A stretch of 64,000 nt of DNA from Prosapia bicincta (lineage: Eukaryota > Arthropoda > Insecta > Hemiptera > Cercopidae): assembly GCA_036971475.1 (NCBI GenBank), contig JBAIZL010000006.1:12052705-12116704 (forward strand), read 5' to 3'. The position numbers were made by a program, and so were the translations under genes. Positions 27,881-38,260 of this stretch are shown here, one piece after another (positions within the stretch are counted from its first letter, which is position 1; each line of letters begins with the position of its first letter). A model generated the notes under the pieces. The model was not told the DNA's origin and did not search any database. It saw only the letters and a program-made list of their open reading frames with translations.

Positions 27881-28657
27881 ACACAAGGGAAAATAAACAA
27901 TGATGAAAATAGCTTTAAAAAAAAATTGTTTGCCAAAAAATACTATTTACTTCTAGCACAAAATGTATTAAATCATATTGAATACTTTAATCGCAATAAT
28001 AATATTACACATAAACTATTGAAACGTATTAAACAATCAAGTACTTTATTTAGTTTTATTGGATTAAATAAATAGCAGCAACGGTTGCTACGGGTCCCTA
28101 CTAAATATGTATACAATCAAGGATATTAAAATAAAACATCTACATTTGTATATAACTTTTACAATCATCCAATCAATTTCTCCTATTTTAAGTTATATTT
28201 AGGTCCCATATTGTCATACATAAAATAATATCCCTTTCATCCCTATTCATAATTTATTATATTGAAGTCTGTAATTAGTTCTAGATGTAGGCGTATACCA
28301 AAAAGTTCAATGAAATTATACCCTCTAATTTTTTTCGACTCAATAATTCTCATTCGATTTCCACTAACGACAATATAATTTTGGTATAAACAATTACACA
28401 CACATGTAACATTCCTAATAAATCTTGGAACTATAAATATACAATTTGAATAGAGGGAGATATTTTCTTTAAAATTTTTAGTTGTGCCTGAAACCAAAAT
28501 TCTTAAGGAAAAACCGAAACAAAAGTTCCTAGAATTATGTAACCACTATTTATTAATTAGAAGCCTAGATTGTGAAAAACGTTTTCAAGGCGTTAAAGGG
28601 AAGAAACATACTTCCTGTGATATTATGAGTATACTTTACGCTTTTCTTGTACCAGTA

Positions 28658-28680
28658 TATATATATATATATATATATAT
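28658..28680. repeat. (TA)n tract left of inverted tail pair
   Basis: Short TA tract. With 28831-28874 it brackets the inverted repeat. Confidence 0.9.
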
Positions 28681-28693
28681 AGAATATCAAATG

Positions 28694-28827
28694 TGTTTTC
28701 CTGTTAGAATATTTTTAAGATCAAATAATACACACAAATACAGGAATATTTAATTTATTGAACAATAAATTTGAGTTTATTGTTCAATAAATTAAATATT
28801 CCTGTATTTGTGTGTATTATTTGATCT

Positions 28828-28845
<18 letters not shown>
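28694..28845. repeat. Near-perfect inverted repeat of two PLE-type 3' tails
   Basis: Left arm about 28706-28770 and right arm about 28777-28841 are almost exact reverse complements, with a spacer of only a few bases (TTTGAG). Read outward, each arm goes 'GTTCAATAAATTAAATATTC', 'CTGTATTTGTGTG', 'TATTATTTGATCTTAA', then TA repeats. This resembles the PLE tail at 61470-61515 ('GTTCAATAACTTATTCC', 'TATTATTTAATCTTATA', then TA). The pair therefore looks like two truncated tails head to head between TA tracts. Confidence 0.7.

Positions 28846-28874
<29 letters not shown>
28831..28874. repeat. (TA)n tract right of inverted tail pair
   Basis: About 44 bases of TA directly after the right arm. Confidence 0.95.
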
Positions 28875-28878
<4 letters not shown>

Positions 28879-29274
28879 CATTTTCATAGTTAAACAGACA
28901 CTTTTGTGTAGTAATAATATTATTGGATTAACAAAATACTATTATGTAGAATTCCCTTCTTGGATTTTTATATTTGAAATAGAGTTTGTTTTTTATTTAG
29001 AAATAATTATGTTTATTTCGAAGTACTAAATCTTTTGTTAGGTATAGTACTTGAATCAAGTTTTCACTTACTGTGTTAATTCGGTGCAGTTAATTCCTAT
29101 AAATGGTTAGAACTAACTCTGTGATTAGACCTGTAGTTACAAAGCTGTGGGTAATTGATTTTATGCCCCATTTAAGTACTGTGGCGTGGAACACTGGTAA
29201 CATTTGCATCAAAGCCTAATTGAAATGTTCCTAACATCAGACAAACATTTTGATCTGTTTCCTTTACGATTACT

Positions 29275-29430
29275 TTGGTAAAACAAATAATTAACTACAC
29301 ACGCAGACATTACAGCAACTATAGCAGTGAAGCAGTTAAGGCATTTTATCAACTACAGAATTATAAAAACCTCAGTATTAGAGCAACTATAGCAATTTCT
29401 GATATTGTACAAATAACTTGTTTAGGTTTA
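29275..29430 (+). pseudogene. Possible Psq-type helix-turn-helix (pogo/Tigger-like) remnant
   Basis: Translation from 29275 gives 'NYTRRHYSNYSSEAVKAF' and then 'YKNLSIRATIAISDI'. This resembles the N-terminal Psq HTH of pogo/Tigger/Jerky proteins, which have 'YKRK..RG.YS.E....A' followed by '..LSIR.AA..F.IP.STL'. The start codon is TTG in place of ATG. A donor-like 'TTAGTAAGTT' follows near 29430. No DDE transposase domain was found. The similarity is short and from memory. Confidence 0.4.
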
Positions 29431-29505
29431 GTAAGTTACATTTTATATTTATCCTATATAAAATGTTTATTATTATTTGTTGTGTTAAAATACATATATT
29501 TTTGA

Positions 29506-30479
29506 CGGCCTCACCTTTTTTACTCATGATGGTAAAGTAAGTTGGTTTATAATATTTAGTCCTTTAATTTGTGTTAGCATTTATTACATTCTAATATGTA
29601 TGTATTCAATTTATATTCATATTTTGCTGATTTTAATTTCACACATTGTTATTATTTTTTTAGTTAACTGAGTTTTTATTAAGAGAAGGAACTGTTTGTA
29701 GAACGAGAATATGCGTGAAATGTAAAGGATATAGGATTAAATACAGGTAGTCTTGTGAGGTTTTTTTACATTCCTATAAATGTAAATTGTATACATAGAT
29801 ATGAGAATATTATTTCTATATAACTATAATTTGTTCTCTTTTTAAATAAAAATATAACTTCTTTGATAAGATATACATAAATATAAAGTTTATAGATCAA
29901 AGAATCTATCATCGTATAACACAAAAATTACGTAATTATTTTTAATCATTTTATTGTAAACAATTTATCCAATTTTTCGTTTTAGTACCTAACAGTCAAA
30001 CGAAGTGAAAGATCCCATGAATAGGCTACCTCCACCACTACAAGGCACAGATGTAGCAAACACTTGCCATAAAAACAACACCGTCCTTACAACAAACTCA
30101 TTAGGATCATAAGGAGAGTAATTTGGAGAGATATTAGGAAGGGTAAACTTTTATAGTAGCTTTGAAAGGGGTATTTAAAAGCTTTCAGATCAATTGCTTA
30201 CACTCAATTTAATATTTGTTGTGTATAATAACATACGATATTTATATAATGTGATCCTGTAAAAGGGAACTTACTTTATATTATAATTATATATGTTCAA
30301 ATTAAATTTGTCTTTGTAGTTTATAGTCTTTTATTCTATAGTTCTCTACATTTATCATATTATTTAGTAAAAGATTTCAATGTTCGCAAAGAAGATAACA
30401 TACTTTATATTATGTGTTAATGAAGAAAAGCCATGTAAAGCTAATAGAGTAAATCTACAAAACCTAATCTTTTCGACAT
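29506..30479. other. AT-rich DNA, no gene seen
   Basis: A weak acceptor-like 'TTCGTTTTAG' at about 29985 is followed by a slightly GC-richer stretch to 30130, but no frame stays open. Confidence 0.4.
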
Positions 30480-30925
30480 AACCTTTTCAATTCCATCTAT
30501 TAGTTCACACTCTCCTGTTGTATATCTTGTACAAATTTACAATCATTCATAAAATACAAGCGTTTTTAATCCATTCCAATTCAAATATATTATTTTTATC
30601 ATATAGTGGATGGCAATTACTGAGTAATACTGTTTTCTTTTCAAATATTTATTCAATGATTAAAAATCTAAAATGAAGTCGGGGAGACAACCGAATTCTA
30701 GCTGTAAATCTTCATGTTCGAAAGCTATCACGAATTGACACCAAGCCAACCTCAAGTTGGTAAATAAAACAAAATATATGAAACAAAATATATGTTTTAC
30801 TGATGTATATGCATTTTTCCCCTAATCTGGTTGTCATCGAAACCTCCACTGTATATCTTTAAACTGTTACCATGGCTACCACACAATACCATAAATAGTG
30901 CTCTAGGTTTACTAAAGAGCATTGT
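30480..30925 (-). repeat. SINE-like repeat with tRNA-like segment, copy B
   Basis: Shares ordered blocks with copies A and C: 'CTCTCCTGTTGTATATCTTG', 'CAAATATTTATTCAATGATT', a tRNA-like segment at about 30685-30745, then 'CTAATCTGGTTGTCATCGAA' and 'GTTACCATGGCTACCACA'. It has a small local duplication of 'AAACAAAATATATG'. Confidence 0.55.
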
Positions 30926-33900
30926 TTCTTGTTAATCTCAGTATTAATTTACTTAAATTTTTTTTTATAATGCTTGTAAATATTTAACAAATACTTGTAA
31001 CACATACCAGGTAATAATAATTTTGATGCAGTTTGAGAATTTTAAATCCAGAAAATCAAGCAGAATACAATCGTTATCTACAGGCTATACAGAATTAAAA
31101 TATTTTATACCTTATTGTTACGTTTTATAATCTGTATATTATATGCTGGTCATTATAACTTAAAAACTGAATAAGGAGAAAACTTGGTTGTTTGCCAGGG
31201 CAATATTTTCGTGTAAAGTTCCACTTGAGTCCAAAACTATTATTATTAAATGATTTTTTTTCACATTTTTAATTTATAAAAAATTTAATAAAACAAAACT
31301 ACATTTTCACCTCTGTTTGAATAAATTTTGTAATAAAACAAGAACAATACAATAATAATGATTATAATGATGTTAATACAGTTTATTATTACTATTTAAC
31401 TGTGGCTTAGTTATCGGGTAGATTAAGTGACTAATACTTCCTATTTATTAATTTTACGCGTTTTATTAATTTAAATTTTATACGTGCACTATTTTATAAT
31501 TAATTTATTTAAATATTGTAGATGCATTCTACATATACCGTGCCTGAATATGTGAATCACTTGCTGAATTTAATAAAACATTTACAATGTTTACTATTAT
31601 TTTCCTGATCAATAGAAACCACATATAAAAATCTACTTTATACAAGAATAATTAGCTAGTCGCCGCTAATAACGAAATTCCCTTTAGGCGATCTAACTTA
31701 CATTAACCAGATAGTGAATGCCATTCTCAAACTGTCGTAGGAGTGGTAAACAAGATACTACATAGCGAAATGATAAATTATTTTGGTTTCAAATATATAA
31801 TCACCAAATTAAACGAAATATTTGTAATCATAAATCACACGAATATTTTATAATTAAAAATTGTATATTTATCTGCAATGTTCAATATACAATACATAAT
31901 AGAAGGTTGCAATTCTTTTTTAACTTGGAAAAAATATAATTATTACATCGCTTAGAAAATAATTATTCTAATTCAGTTGTAAATGTAAATTGTAAGCTCA
32001 AGTAGGCTACATAATATAAGAAAAATACTCTTATGTGTGCTGATATGATATGCATTGTACGGTTGTCTTTCAATATTGAAGCATTATTATGTTTCTCATA
32101 AAAATAAATTCTCGTAATGAAATTTAAATCTTTTAGGTTTTTAGTGATGATAATAAAACTGTATTTTCCAAAAATTTATGAAAATTATTATAATTGTTCC
32201 TAATTATTCTACTTCTAACTTAAAGGAAAATGTACATACATTTATAGGAAAATATTATTTTATCAATTTTTGTATAATAGCAATAAAGAATAAAGTTACT
32301 ATACTAAATATATACAAATATTAGTGTAAAGAACAGCAATATGTCTTACTAAATACAGTTAAATGACGCAATAGAACGATGAAACGGTCAATAATATGAC
32401 CATTACAATAAAACCATAATCATGACACCAAAAATGGCGAAACCAGCATATTCGATAAAAATATTCCTGATTTTGAGGATGTAGTCAATAATGATAATGA
32501 CATCACGCAGATCAGTCATTTACACAAATGGGAAAAGTGATCAAATTTTGGTAACCAAATCATTCGTTTGTTTTTTTTCCAAAGGTTCTTTAATTCATAA
32601 AGGCAACTTGGAAACATGAATCGAACCTTTCATCTTCATCTATGACTAAAACAAGAGCATAATATCACGAAATCAAAGTTACAGTAAGTTTGACCACCTA
32701 CAATAAAATTTAAAATTCTATTAGCGTTTTTGTGTGTGTGTGTGTTTGTTTTATTCTTAAATCAAAAAACTACTAGACCCATTGAGCTGTAATTTTCATG
32801 GACATTTTTAGGGTCCATTGTTAACACATAGGCTTATTTTTATGTGGAATATCCTCCAGAGCTCCGGCTACTGGCATTTAAAAAACCCTTAACACTCAAT
32901 TATCTATACTCCATTATGTGCTTTTAATTTCTTTTAGACACAATTAAGTTTGTTGTTATTCATCTCTGAAGGTAGGCTATACTCTACAAATGTCATGTGA
33001 CAAGCAGAAGCATTTTCTTCCCTTGGTTTCGCAAGAGAATAATCTGTAAGTTTATAGTTTAATATATTTGTTGAAATTTAATTTCAGTAAATTATATTCA
33101 TCCCAAATATAAATACAAATTAAATCAATACAGACACATGACATCCCGTAGAGAAAGAGGTACTCTGCTGACTTACAATAACACGATAATCGACTGTTAT
33201 AAGCAAAAATGATTAATCCTATATTTCTAGATCTGTCAAACATTTAATTTAAAAATCTGTGTTACGTTCAAAGATGCAAGGAAGAAATGATTTGTAAACG
33301 ATAAATTTGTAGTATTTTCTAAACCCTATCATAAAGTTAGTCTTATTCAATTCTTTATCATTTTGGTCCCTGTTTACATAAATGTCCATGTAAAATAATG
33401 TTCAACTTAATAATGTATATAATAATAGAAATAGTTGTAGCTCTATAATTTTTAGACCACGTAATTTTTATAGAAAGTTTTATCCTGATAATCAAAATTT
33501 CTGTAGTAAATTTAGATGATATGTCTACTTGCTGAAAATCAATATAATAAGAGAGTAATAAAACTCTCTCCTTATTACGTAATAACACCAGGAGAGAAGC
33601 GTATACCCACATTTTGTTGTTCCTCTCCTGTCTTTCATCCCTAAACAAGTGTCATTTGTTCCTACTAGGTAAATTTATTCCTTCAAACTATCTAAATATT
33701 ACGTTCTGAATGAAATTTTTGTTACTTATGATTTCCATAAAAACCTTTTTTTAGGCAGTATTGTTACATATACTTACCAAAAAAAGTTGTATACATATGA
33801 ATACATTTACAAATAATATGTACAAATCCTTGTCATAATATCTTCATCATAAAACCATTGTGTTGCTTAGAGTAATACATTTACTATATAAATGTCCTTG

Positions 33901-34466
33901 TCCCGGTCACATGTTTCACGTTGGTTTTTTATGAAAATTACAATAAATTTACGTTGAAAATTAGAATAAGTTCTAGTTCGTTTTATTTATCTGTATTCAA
34001 TGGGAAACCAATTCTCTTACTGACGAATTACAAAGAATATATTTTAAGTATATCGAAAAGACGTTTTACATAAATAACACCTAACAAATATATGTAATAA
34101 TTTGCCATTATTAAATGAATTCCAATTGCAAAAATTTATTTTTTAAAGTTAATGTTTGTAGTCGTTACTACAAAGAAAAGTCATGAAATATTACAGAGAG
34201 TGATTAATTAGGTTCCTTTAACTTACAAAGTATATTTTTTTTGTAATCTTTCCTTGAAAGGTAATTAATTTTTAAAGTATATCATCCTTGTCTTTAACTA
34301 TATTCTGGAGTTCACGTGAAATTCTGAAAAACAGTCTTTTTATTAGAAAATAATAGTCTAATCAGTGTCAAGTTTAGTTCCAAAAACGTTTATTATCTAT
34401 ATTTATATTTAAACAATGGTTCGTCCATGTATATTGAACAGGCGAACAATACTACATGTATATGTA
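30926..34466. other. AT-rich DNA, no gene seen
   Basis: Frames at 33052-33243 and 33358-33648 (minus) show no domain and no supporting splice or initiation context. Short TG run at 32731-32746. Confidence 0.45.
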
Positions 34467-34659
34467 GTAAATTATAAAGCGCTGCCATTTTTTGGTTGTA
34501 TGGATGGTTTGAATAATTGGGTATTATTTGATTTGTCTGCGTTGGTTTTCTATATATATTATATTCAAATGATTCTTTATTTCTAGTAATTGTAATATCT
34601 AAATAATTTATTTTATTTTTTATTTCAAATTCATGAGTAAATTTTAACATTTACATAGA

Positions 34660-35332
34660 ATGCACAAAATACCAATGAGTTTAAATGATCAAATAAAGGA
34701 GAAAAATATAATATATCAAATTGGCTTAGAAAATGGATATAAAAGAAAAACTATAGATAAATTAAATAATAATATAATAAGAAAACAGAAACTCGAAAAT
34801 AGTTTTGTACCTAATAAGAGAGAAAATATTTGGACAACTTTTACATTCACTGGTAACGAAATAAATAAAATTACAAGATTATTTAAAGAAACAAATTTAC
34901 AAATTACATATAAAACCGATAATAAAATTACAAATTTAATAAACAATAACAAAAATCAAAATAATATGCACGATAGAAATGGAGTATATAATATAAAATT
35001 TCAAACTTGTAATAAATTATATGTAGGACAAACAAAATAGAAATTAAAAGAAAGATACAAAGAACATTTAAACGCTTATATCAAACCAAACATATACAAA
35101 TCCAATTTAGCTACGCATTGTATTAATAATGGACATGAGTTTCCGGAAATAGAAAATATGAAATTAATAAAAGAATTAAATAAAGGATTAAAAATGAATA
35201 TATTTGAAACATTGGAAATTTATAAACATAAAGTTAAAGACAAATTAATTGATGAACAAATTCAAGTGAGATCAAGGCACCAAACTATTTATAAAGTCAT
35301 TGATGTTATAGAAAAATTTACATAAGTGCAAT
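34660..35332 (+). pseudogene. PLE GIY-YIG endonuclease region, copy 1
   Basis: Translates as the linker and GIY-YIG nuclease of copy 2 with two notable changes. An AAG codon became TAG at 35038-35040, just after 'YVGQTK', cutting the nuclease in the middle. The first Cys of the CxxC inside the GIY-YIG module is Phe here ('KFQTCNKLY' against 'KCQTCNKLY'). Past the stop the frame resumes to 35332. It is inactive. Confidence 0.85.
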
Positions 35333-35401
35333 AATTATAAACGTATGATTCTTTGTAGTACATATGATTTAATTTTGTAAAAGTATTTTATTAGATAATT
35401 A

Positions 35402-35450
35402 TTTTTCCTGAAGATGCTGATACTTTTTTATTGGCGAAAAGCTTTGAATA
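35402..35450 (+). ncRNA. Hammerhead ribozyme-like motif in PLE copy 1 tail
   Basis: CTGAAGA at 35408-35414, T, hairpin GCTGATA/TATTGGC, GAAA at 35436-35439, then the palindrome AAGCTT. It lies ~75 bases after the PLE stop codon. Essentially the same as the motif at 38085-38135. Confidence 0.6.
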
Positions 35451-35574
35451 AATATATTCATTAAAAGTATTCTTGTGTTTGAAATATTTTAAATTTATTA
35501 ACTATATATACAAGAAAACATATCACCATATTTAATATATTATATTGCCTTACTAGGCTACTGGTGTTGTGAAT

Positions 35575-35881
35575 ATGTGCTCTACAGAGGTTAGTTCTAT
35601 TAGTTATCCATCTTTAACAAAAGATTTAAATTTATATCAGAAACGTAAAATTCAAATAATGAAAACTAATTGTAATATATTTTTTTAACAAACAATGTAT
35701 TATTAATAATATTGTTCCGAAATATGCACGAATTAATATTAAAAATAAAAATAATGTAGCACAAAAAACATGTAAACAAGCTGAAATTCTGTGGGTTAGA
35801 AATGAAATCAAATTTTTATATAAGAAACAAAATGAAATAACTTTTGAAATTTATAAATTACATTTAAAACTAGCATTTTAT
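35575..35881 (+). pseudogene. PLE N-terminal extension, frameshifted
   Basis: The reading frame of the RT protein is open upstream of its first in-frame ATG (35882), back to about 35690: '…KQAEILWVRNEIKFLYK' joins it directly. Before that, a frame starting ATG at 35575 (MCSTEVSSISYPSLTKDLN) runs to a stop just after the T-run at about 35680-35686. The join needs a one-base shift in that homopolymer, either a mutation or a sequencing error. The basic, helical N-terminal region is usual in PLE proteins. Confidence 0.6.
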
Positions 35882-37189
35882 ATGGATAAAACAAAATGGG
35901 AAGAAAAATTTAATAAAATTAATATCTTTTTGTTTAAATATAGACAAAGAAAAATGAACACTCTAACCAAAAAACTAGATATATTAAAAATGATCAAAGA
36001 TAAAAATAATGAAGTAATCATACAACATCATAAGTTTCACCCCAATTTCGTTAATTTAACAAATACTAAATTCAGTCAAAATGAAATAAAAATTTTAGAA
36101 AATAATAATGAAGTCAACCTTAAAAAAGATATAAAAAGAAATATTGATACAATAATAATAGATACTGAATTGGCGATCAATAAACTAAAAGTAGAGGAAC
36201 AAGAAAATATGCGAATAAAAACATCACATGAAATAATAAAGTTAATTAAAAATAAGAAATCTAATCATACACACATAAAACAATACTCGCAAATTCATCA
36301 AATTAAACAAAAAGTACAAACTAATGATCTTATTTTGACAAAAGCTGATAAAGGTAATGCTGTAGTTATTATTGATAAACAAGAACATATAAATAAAACT
36401 GAAAATTATATATCTAAAAACCAATATACAGAAATAAATAAAGATCCCACAGACAAATATCAAAATGAAATAAAAAATATAATAAAAACATCATCTAAAT
36501 TACTTAATCAAAAATATACTAATAATTACTTAAATGAGAATCCTAAAATTCCAAGATTAAATGGACTAATTAAATTGCACAAAGAAGATAAACCAATTAG
36601 GCCATTAGTTAATTTTACAACAGCTCCTTCTTATAAAATTTCAAAATATTTGGCTTTATTACTTAAAGATAAGGTAAAATTAAATAATACTCATAATATA
36701 AAAAACTCGATTGAACTTATTGAAAAATTAAAAGATATTAAAATTGATAATAATACAAAATTAATATCATTTGATGTTACTAACATGTATAATAATATAC
36801 CTATAATGAAAACGCTTGAAATAATAAAAAATAATATAGACACATTTGAAAAAGATAACACATTAACACAAGAAATAATAAATACATTAAAAATCATATT
36901 AAATCAAAATTATTTTTTATATAATAATAAAATTTATAAACAAAAGGATGGATTAACAATGGGCTCTCCAATGTCCAGCATATTATCGGAAATATTTTTA
37001 CAAAATATAGACATTGATATAGATAAGATTATTAAAACATATGATCAAAATGGACACTGGTATAGATATGTAGATGATGGATTATACATATCAAATAATT
37101 ATGGTTCAAACATTGACAAAATATTAAAATGTATAAATAATATACACGAAAATATAAAATTTTCTCATGAATTTGAAATAAAAAATTAA
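35882..37189 (+). CDS. PLE reverse transcriptase
   Basis: This RNA-dependent DNA polymerase copies PLE RNA at a nicked chromosomal target. Visible motifs: 'LTKADKGNAVVIIDKQEH' (about residues 151-168), 'LNGLIKLHKEDKPIRPLVN' (RT2, about 228-246), 'ISFDVTNMYNNIP' with catalytic Asp298, 'KDGLTMGSPMSSILSEIF' (motif B), and 'YRYVDDGLYI' with Asp398-Asp399. The frame stops at TAA 37187-37189. Copy 1 has AAA (Lys) at the matching codon in '..EIKNKINYLDI..', so this is a single nonsense mutation in the thumb region and not the natural end. The next codons continue in the same frame into the endonuclease. Catalytic residues are intact, but full-length protein would need the stop to be read through. 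The protein is very rich in Asn, Lys and Ile, matching the AT-rich genome. Confidence 0.93.
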   Translation: MDKTKWEEKFNKINIFLFKYRQRKMNTLTKKLDILKMIKDKNNEVIIQHHKFHPNFVNLTNTKFSQNEIKILENNNEVNLKKDIKRNIDTIIIDTELAINKLKVEEQENMRIKTSHEIIKLIKNKKSNHTHIKQYSQIHQIKQKVQTNDLILTKADKGNAVVIIDKQEHINKTENYISKNQYTEINKDPTDKYQNEIKNIIKTSSKLLNQKYTNNYLNENPKIPRLNGLIKLHKEDKPIRPLVNFTTAPSYKISKYLALLLKDKVKLNNTHNIKNSIELIEKLKDIKIDNNTKLISFDVTNMYNNIPIMKTLEIIKNNIDTFEKDNTLTQEIINTLKIILNQNYFLYNNKIYKQKDGLTMGSPMSSILSEIFLQNIDIDIDKIIKTYDQNGHWYRYVDDGLYISNNYGSNIDKILKCINNIHENIKFSHEFEIKN

Positions 37190-38008
37190 ATAAATTATTT
37201 AGATATTACAATTACTAGAAATAAAGAATCATTTGAATATAATATATATAGAAAACCAACGCAGACAAATCAAATAATACCCAATTATTCAAACCATCCA
37301 TACAACCAAAAAATGGCAGCGCTTTATAATTTACTACATAGAATGCACAAAATACCAATGAGTTTAAATGATCAAATAAAGGAGAAAAATATAATATATC
37401 AAATTGGCTTAGAAAATGGATATAAAAGAAAAACTATAGATAAATTAAATAATAATATAATAAGAAAACAGAAACTCGAAAATAATTTTGTACCTAATAA
37501 GAGAGAAAATATTTGGACAACTTTTACATTCACTGGTAACGAAATAAATAAAATTACAAGATTATTTAAAGAAACAAATTTACAAATTACATATAAAACC
37601 GATAATAAAATTACAAATTTAATAAACAATAACAAAAATCAAAATAATATGCACGATAGAAATGGAGTATATAATATAAAATGTCAAACTTGTAATAAAT
37701 TATATGTAGGACAAACAAAAAAGAAATTAAAAGAAAGATACAAAGAACATTTAAACGCTTATATCAAACCAAACATATACAAATCCAATTTAGCTACGCA
37801 TTGTATTAATAATGGACATGAGTTTCCGGAAATAGAAAATATGAAATTAATAAAAGAATTAAATAAAGGATTAAAAATGAATATATTTGAAACATTGGAA
37901 ATTTATAAACATAAAGTTAAAGACAAATTAATTGATGAACAAATTCAAGTGAGATCAAGGCACCAAACTATTTATAAAGTCATTGATGTTATAGAAAAAT
38001 TTACATAA
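37190..38008 (+). CDS. PLE thumb region, linker and GIY-YIG endonuclease (after nonsense codon)
   Basis: In frame with the RT upstream (first in-frame ATG 37313). It opens with 'INYLDITITRN' and 'YNIYRKPTQ', conserved just after the RT core in PLEs. A lysine-rich linker follows, then the GIY-YIG nuclease: 'GVYNIKCQTCNKLYVGQT' (residues 118-135 from the 37313 ATG; the CxxC inside the module is typical of PLEs), 'LKERYKEHL' with the expected Arg142 and His146, 'ATHCINNGHEF', and 'IFETLEIYKH' with candidate catalytic Glu. The nuclease is thought to nick the target to prime reverse transcription. The domain itself is intact. Confidence 0.92.
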   Translation: MNYLDITITRNKESFEYNIYRKPTQTNQIIPNYSNHPYNQKMAALYNLLHRMHKIPMSLNDQIKEKNIIYQIGLENGYKRKTIDKLNNNIIRKQKLENNFVPNKRENIWTTFTFTGNEINKITRLFKETNLQITYKTDNKITNLINNNKNQNNMHDRNGVYNIKCQTCNKLYVGQTKKKLKERYKEHLNAYIKPNIYKSNLATHCINNGHEFPEIENMKLIKELNKGLKMNIFETLEIYKHKVKDKLIDEQIQVRSRHQTIYKVIDVIEKFT

Positions 38009-38084
38009 GTGCAATAATTATAAACATATGATTCTTTGTAGTACATATGATTTAATTTTGTAAAAGTATTTTATTAGATAATTA

Positions 38085-38135
38085 TTTTTCCTGAAGATGC
38101 TGATACTTTTTTATTGGCGAAAAGCTTTGAATGAA
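38085..38135 (+). ncRNA. Hammerhead ribozyme-like motif in PLE copy 2 tail
   Basis: CTGAAGA 38091-38097, extra T, hairpin GCTGATA/TATTGGC (7 pairs, two of them G-T), GAAA 38119-38122, palindrome AAGCTT. Bases flanking the core (TTC before, GAA after) can form a short stem I. Compared with the 39.66-kb copy, whose hairpin is GTTGGTA/TACCAAC, stem II keeps pairing despite changes on both sides, which argues for a selected RNA fold. PLEs are known carriers of small hammerheads. Confidence 0.65.
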
Positions 38136-38181
38136 TATATTCATTAAAAGTATTCTTGTGTTTGAAATATTTTAAATTTAT

Positions 38182-38183
<2 letters not shown>

Positions 38184-38260
<77 letters not shown>
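38184..38260. repeat. Compound (TA)n(GT)n at PLE 3' end
   Basis: TA to 38240 and GT to 38260, starting directly at the PLE tail '…TTTATTAAATATAT'. The same tail also meets TA at 57639. Confidence 0.95.

Larger units (their letters stand above)
34467..35505 (+). mobile_element. PLE copy 1: 5'-truncated with inverted 5' segment
   Basis: The right part (about 34651-35505, plus strand) matches the C-terminal half and 3' end of the PLE that follows it. The left part (about 34467-34650) is the immediately preceding PLE segment but inverted: on the minus strand it reads 'HEFEIKNKINYLDITITRN', 'YNIYRKPTQ' and so on. The breakpoints share 'ACATA'. This is the layout produced by twin-priming 5' inversion in target-primed retrotransposition. 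The element ends in the PLE tail and a short TA run before copy 2 starts. Confidence 0.85.
35506..38183 (+). mobile_element. PLE copy 2: nearly complete Penelope-like element
   Basis: Runs from just after the tail of copy 1 to the TA tract at 38184. It carries an N-terminal region, reverse transcriptase and C-terminal GIY-YIG endonuclease in the canonical PLE order, then a 3' region with a hammerhead-like motif and the conserved tail. Copy 1 lies directly upstream in the same orientation, giving the partial tandem arrangement typical of PLEs, where the upstream partial copy acts as a pseudo-LTR. Only two lesions are evident, so this is the youngest element in the window. Confidence 0.88.

Noticed and set aside
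34716..34952. Hydrophobic minus-strand frames opposite PLE coding sequence (also 36242-36463, 36691-36897, 37399-37635)
   Set aside because: Complement of Asn/Lys/Ile-rich PLE codons gives Leu/Phe/Val-rich shadow frames.
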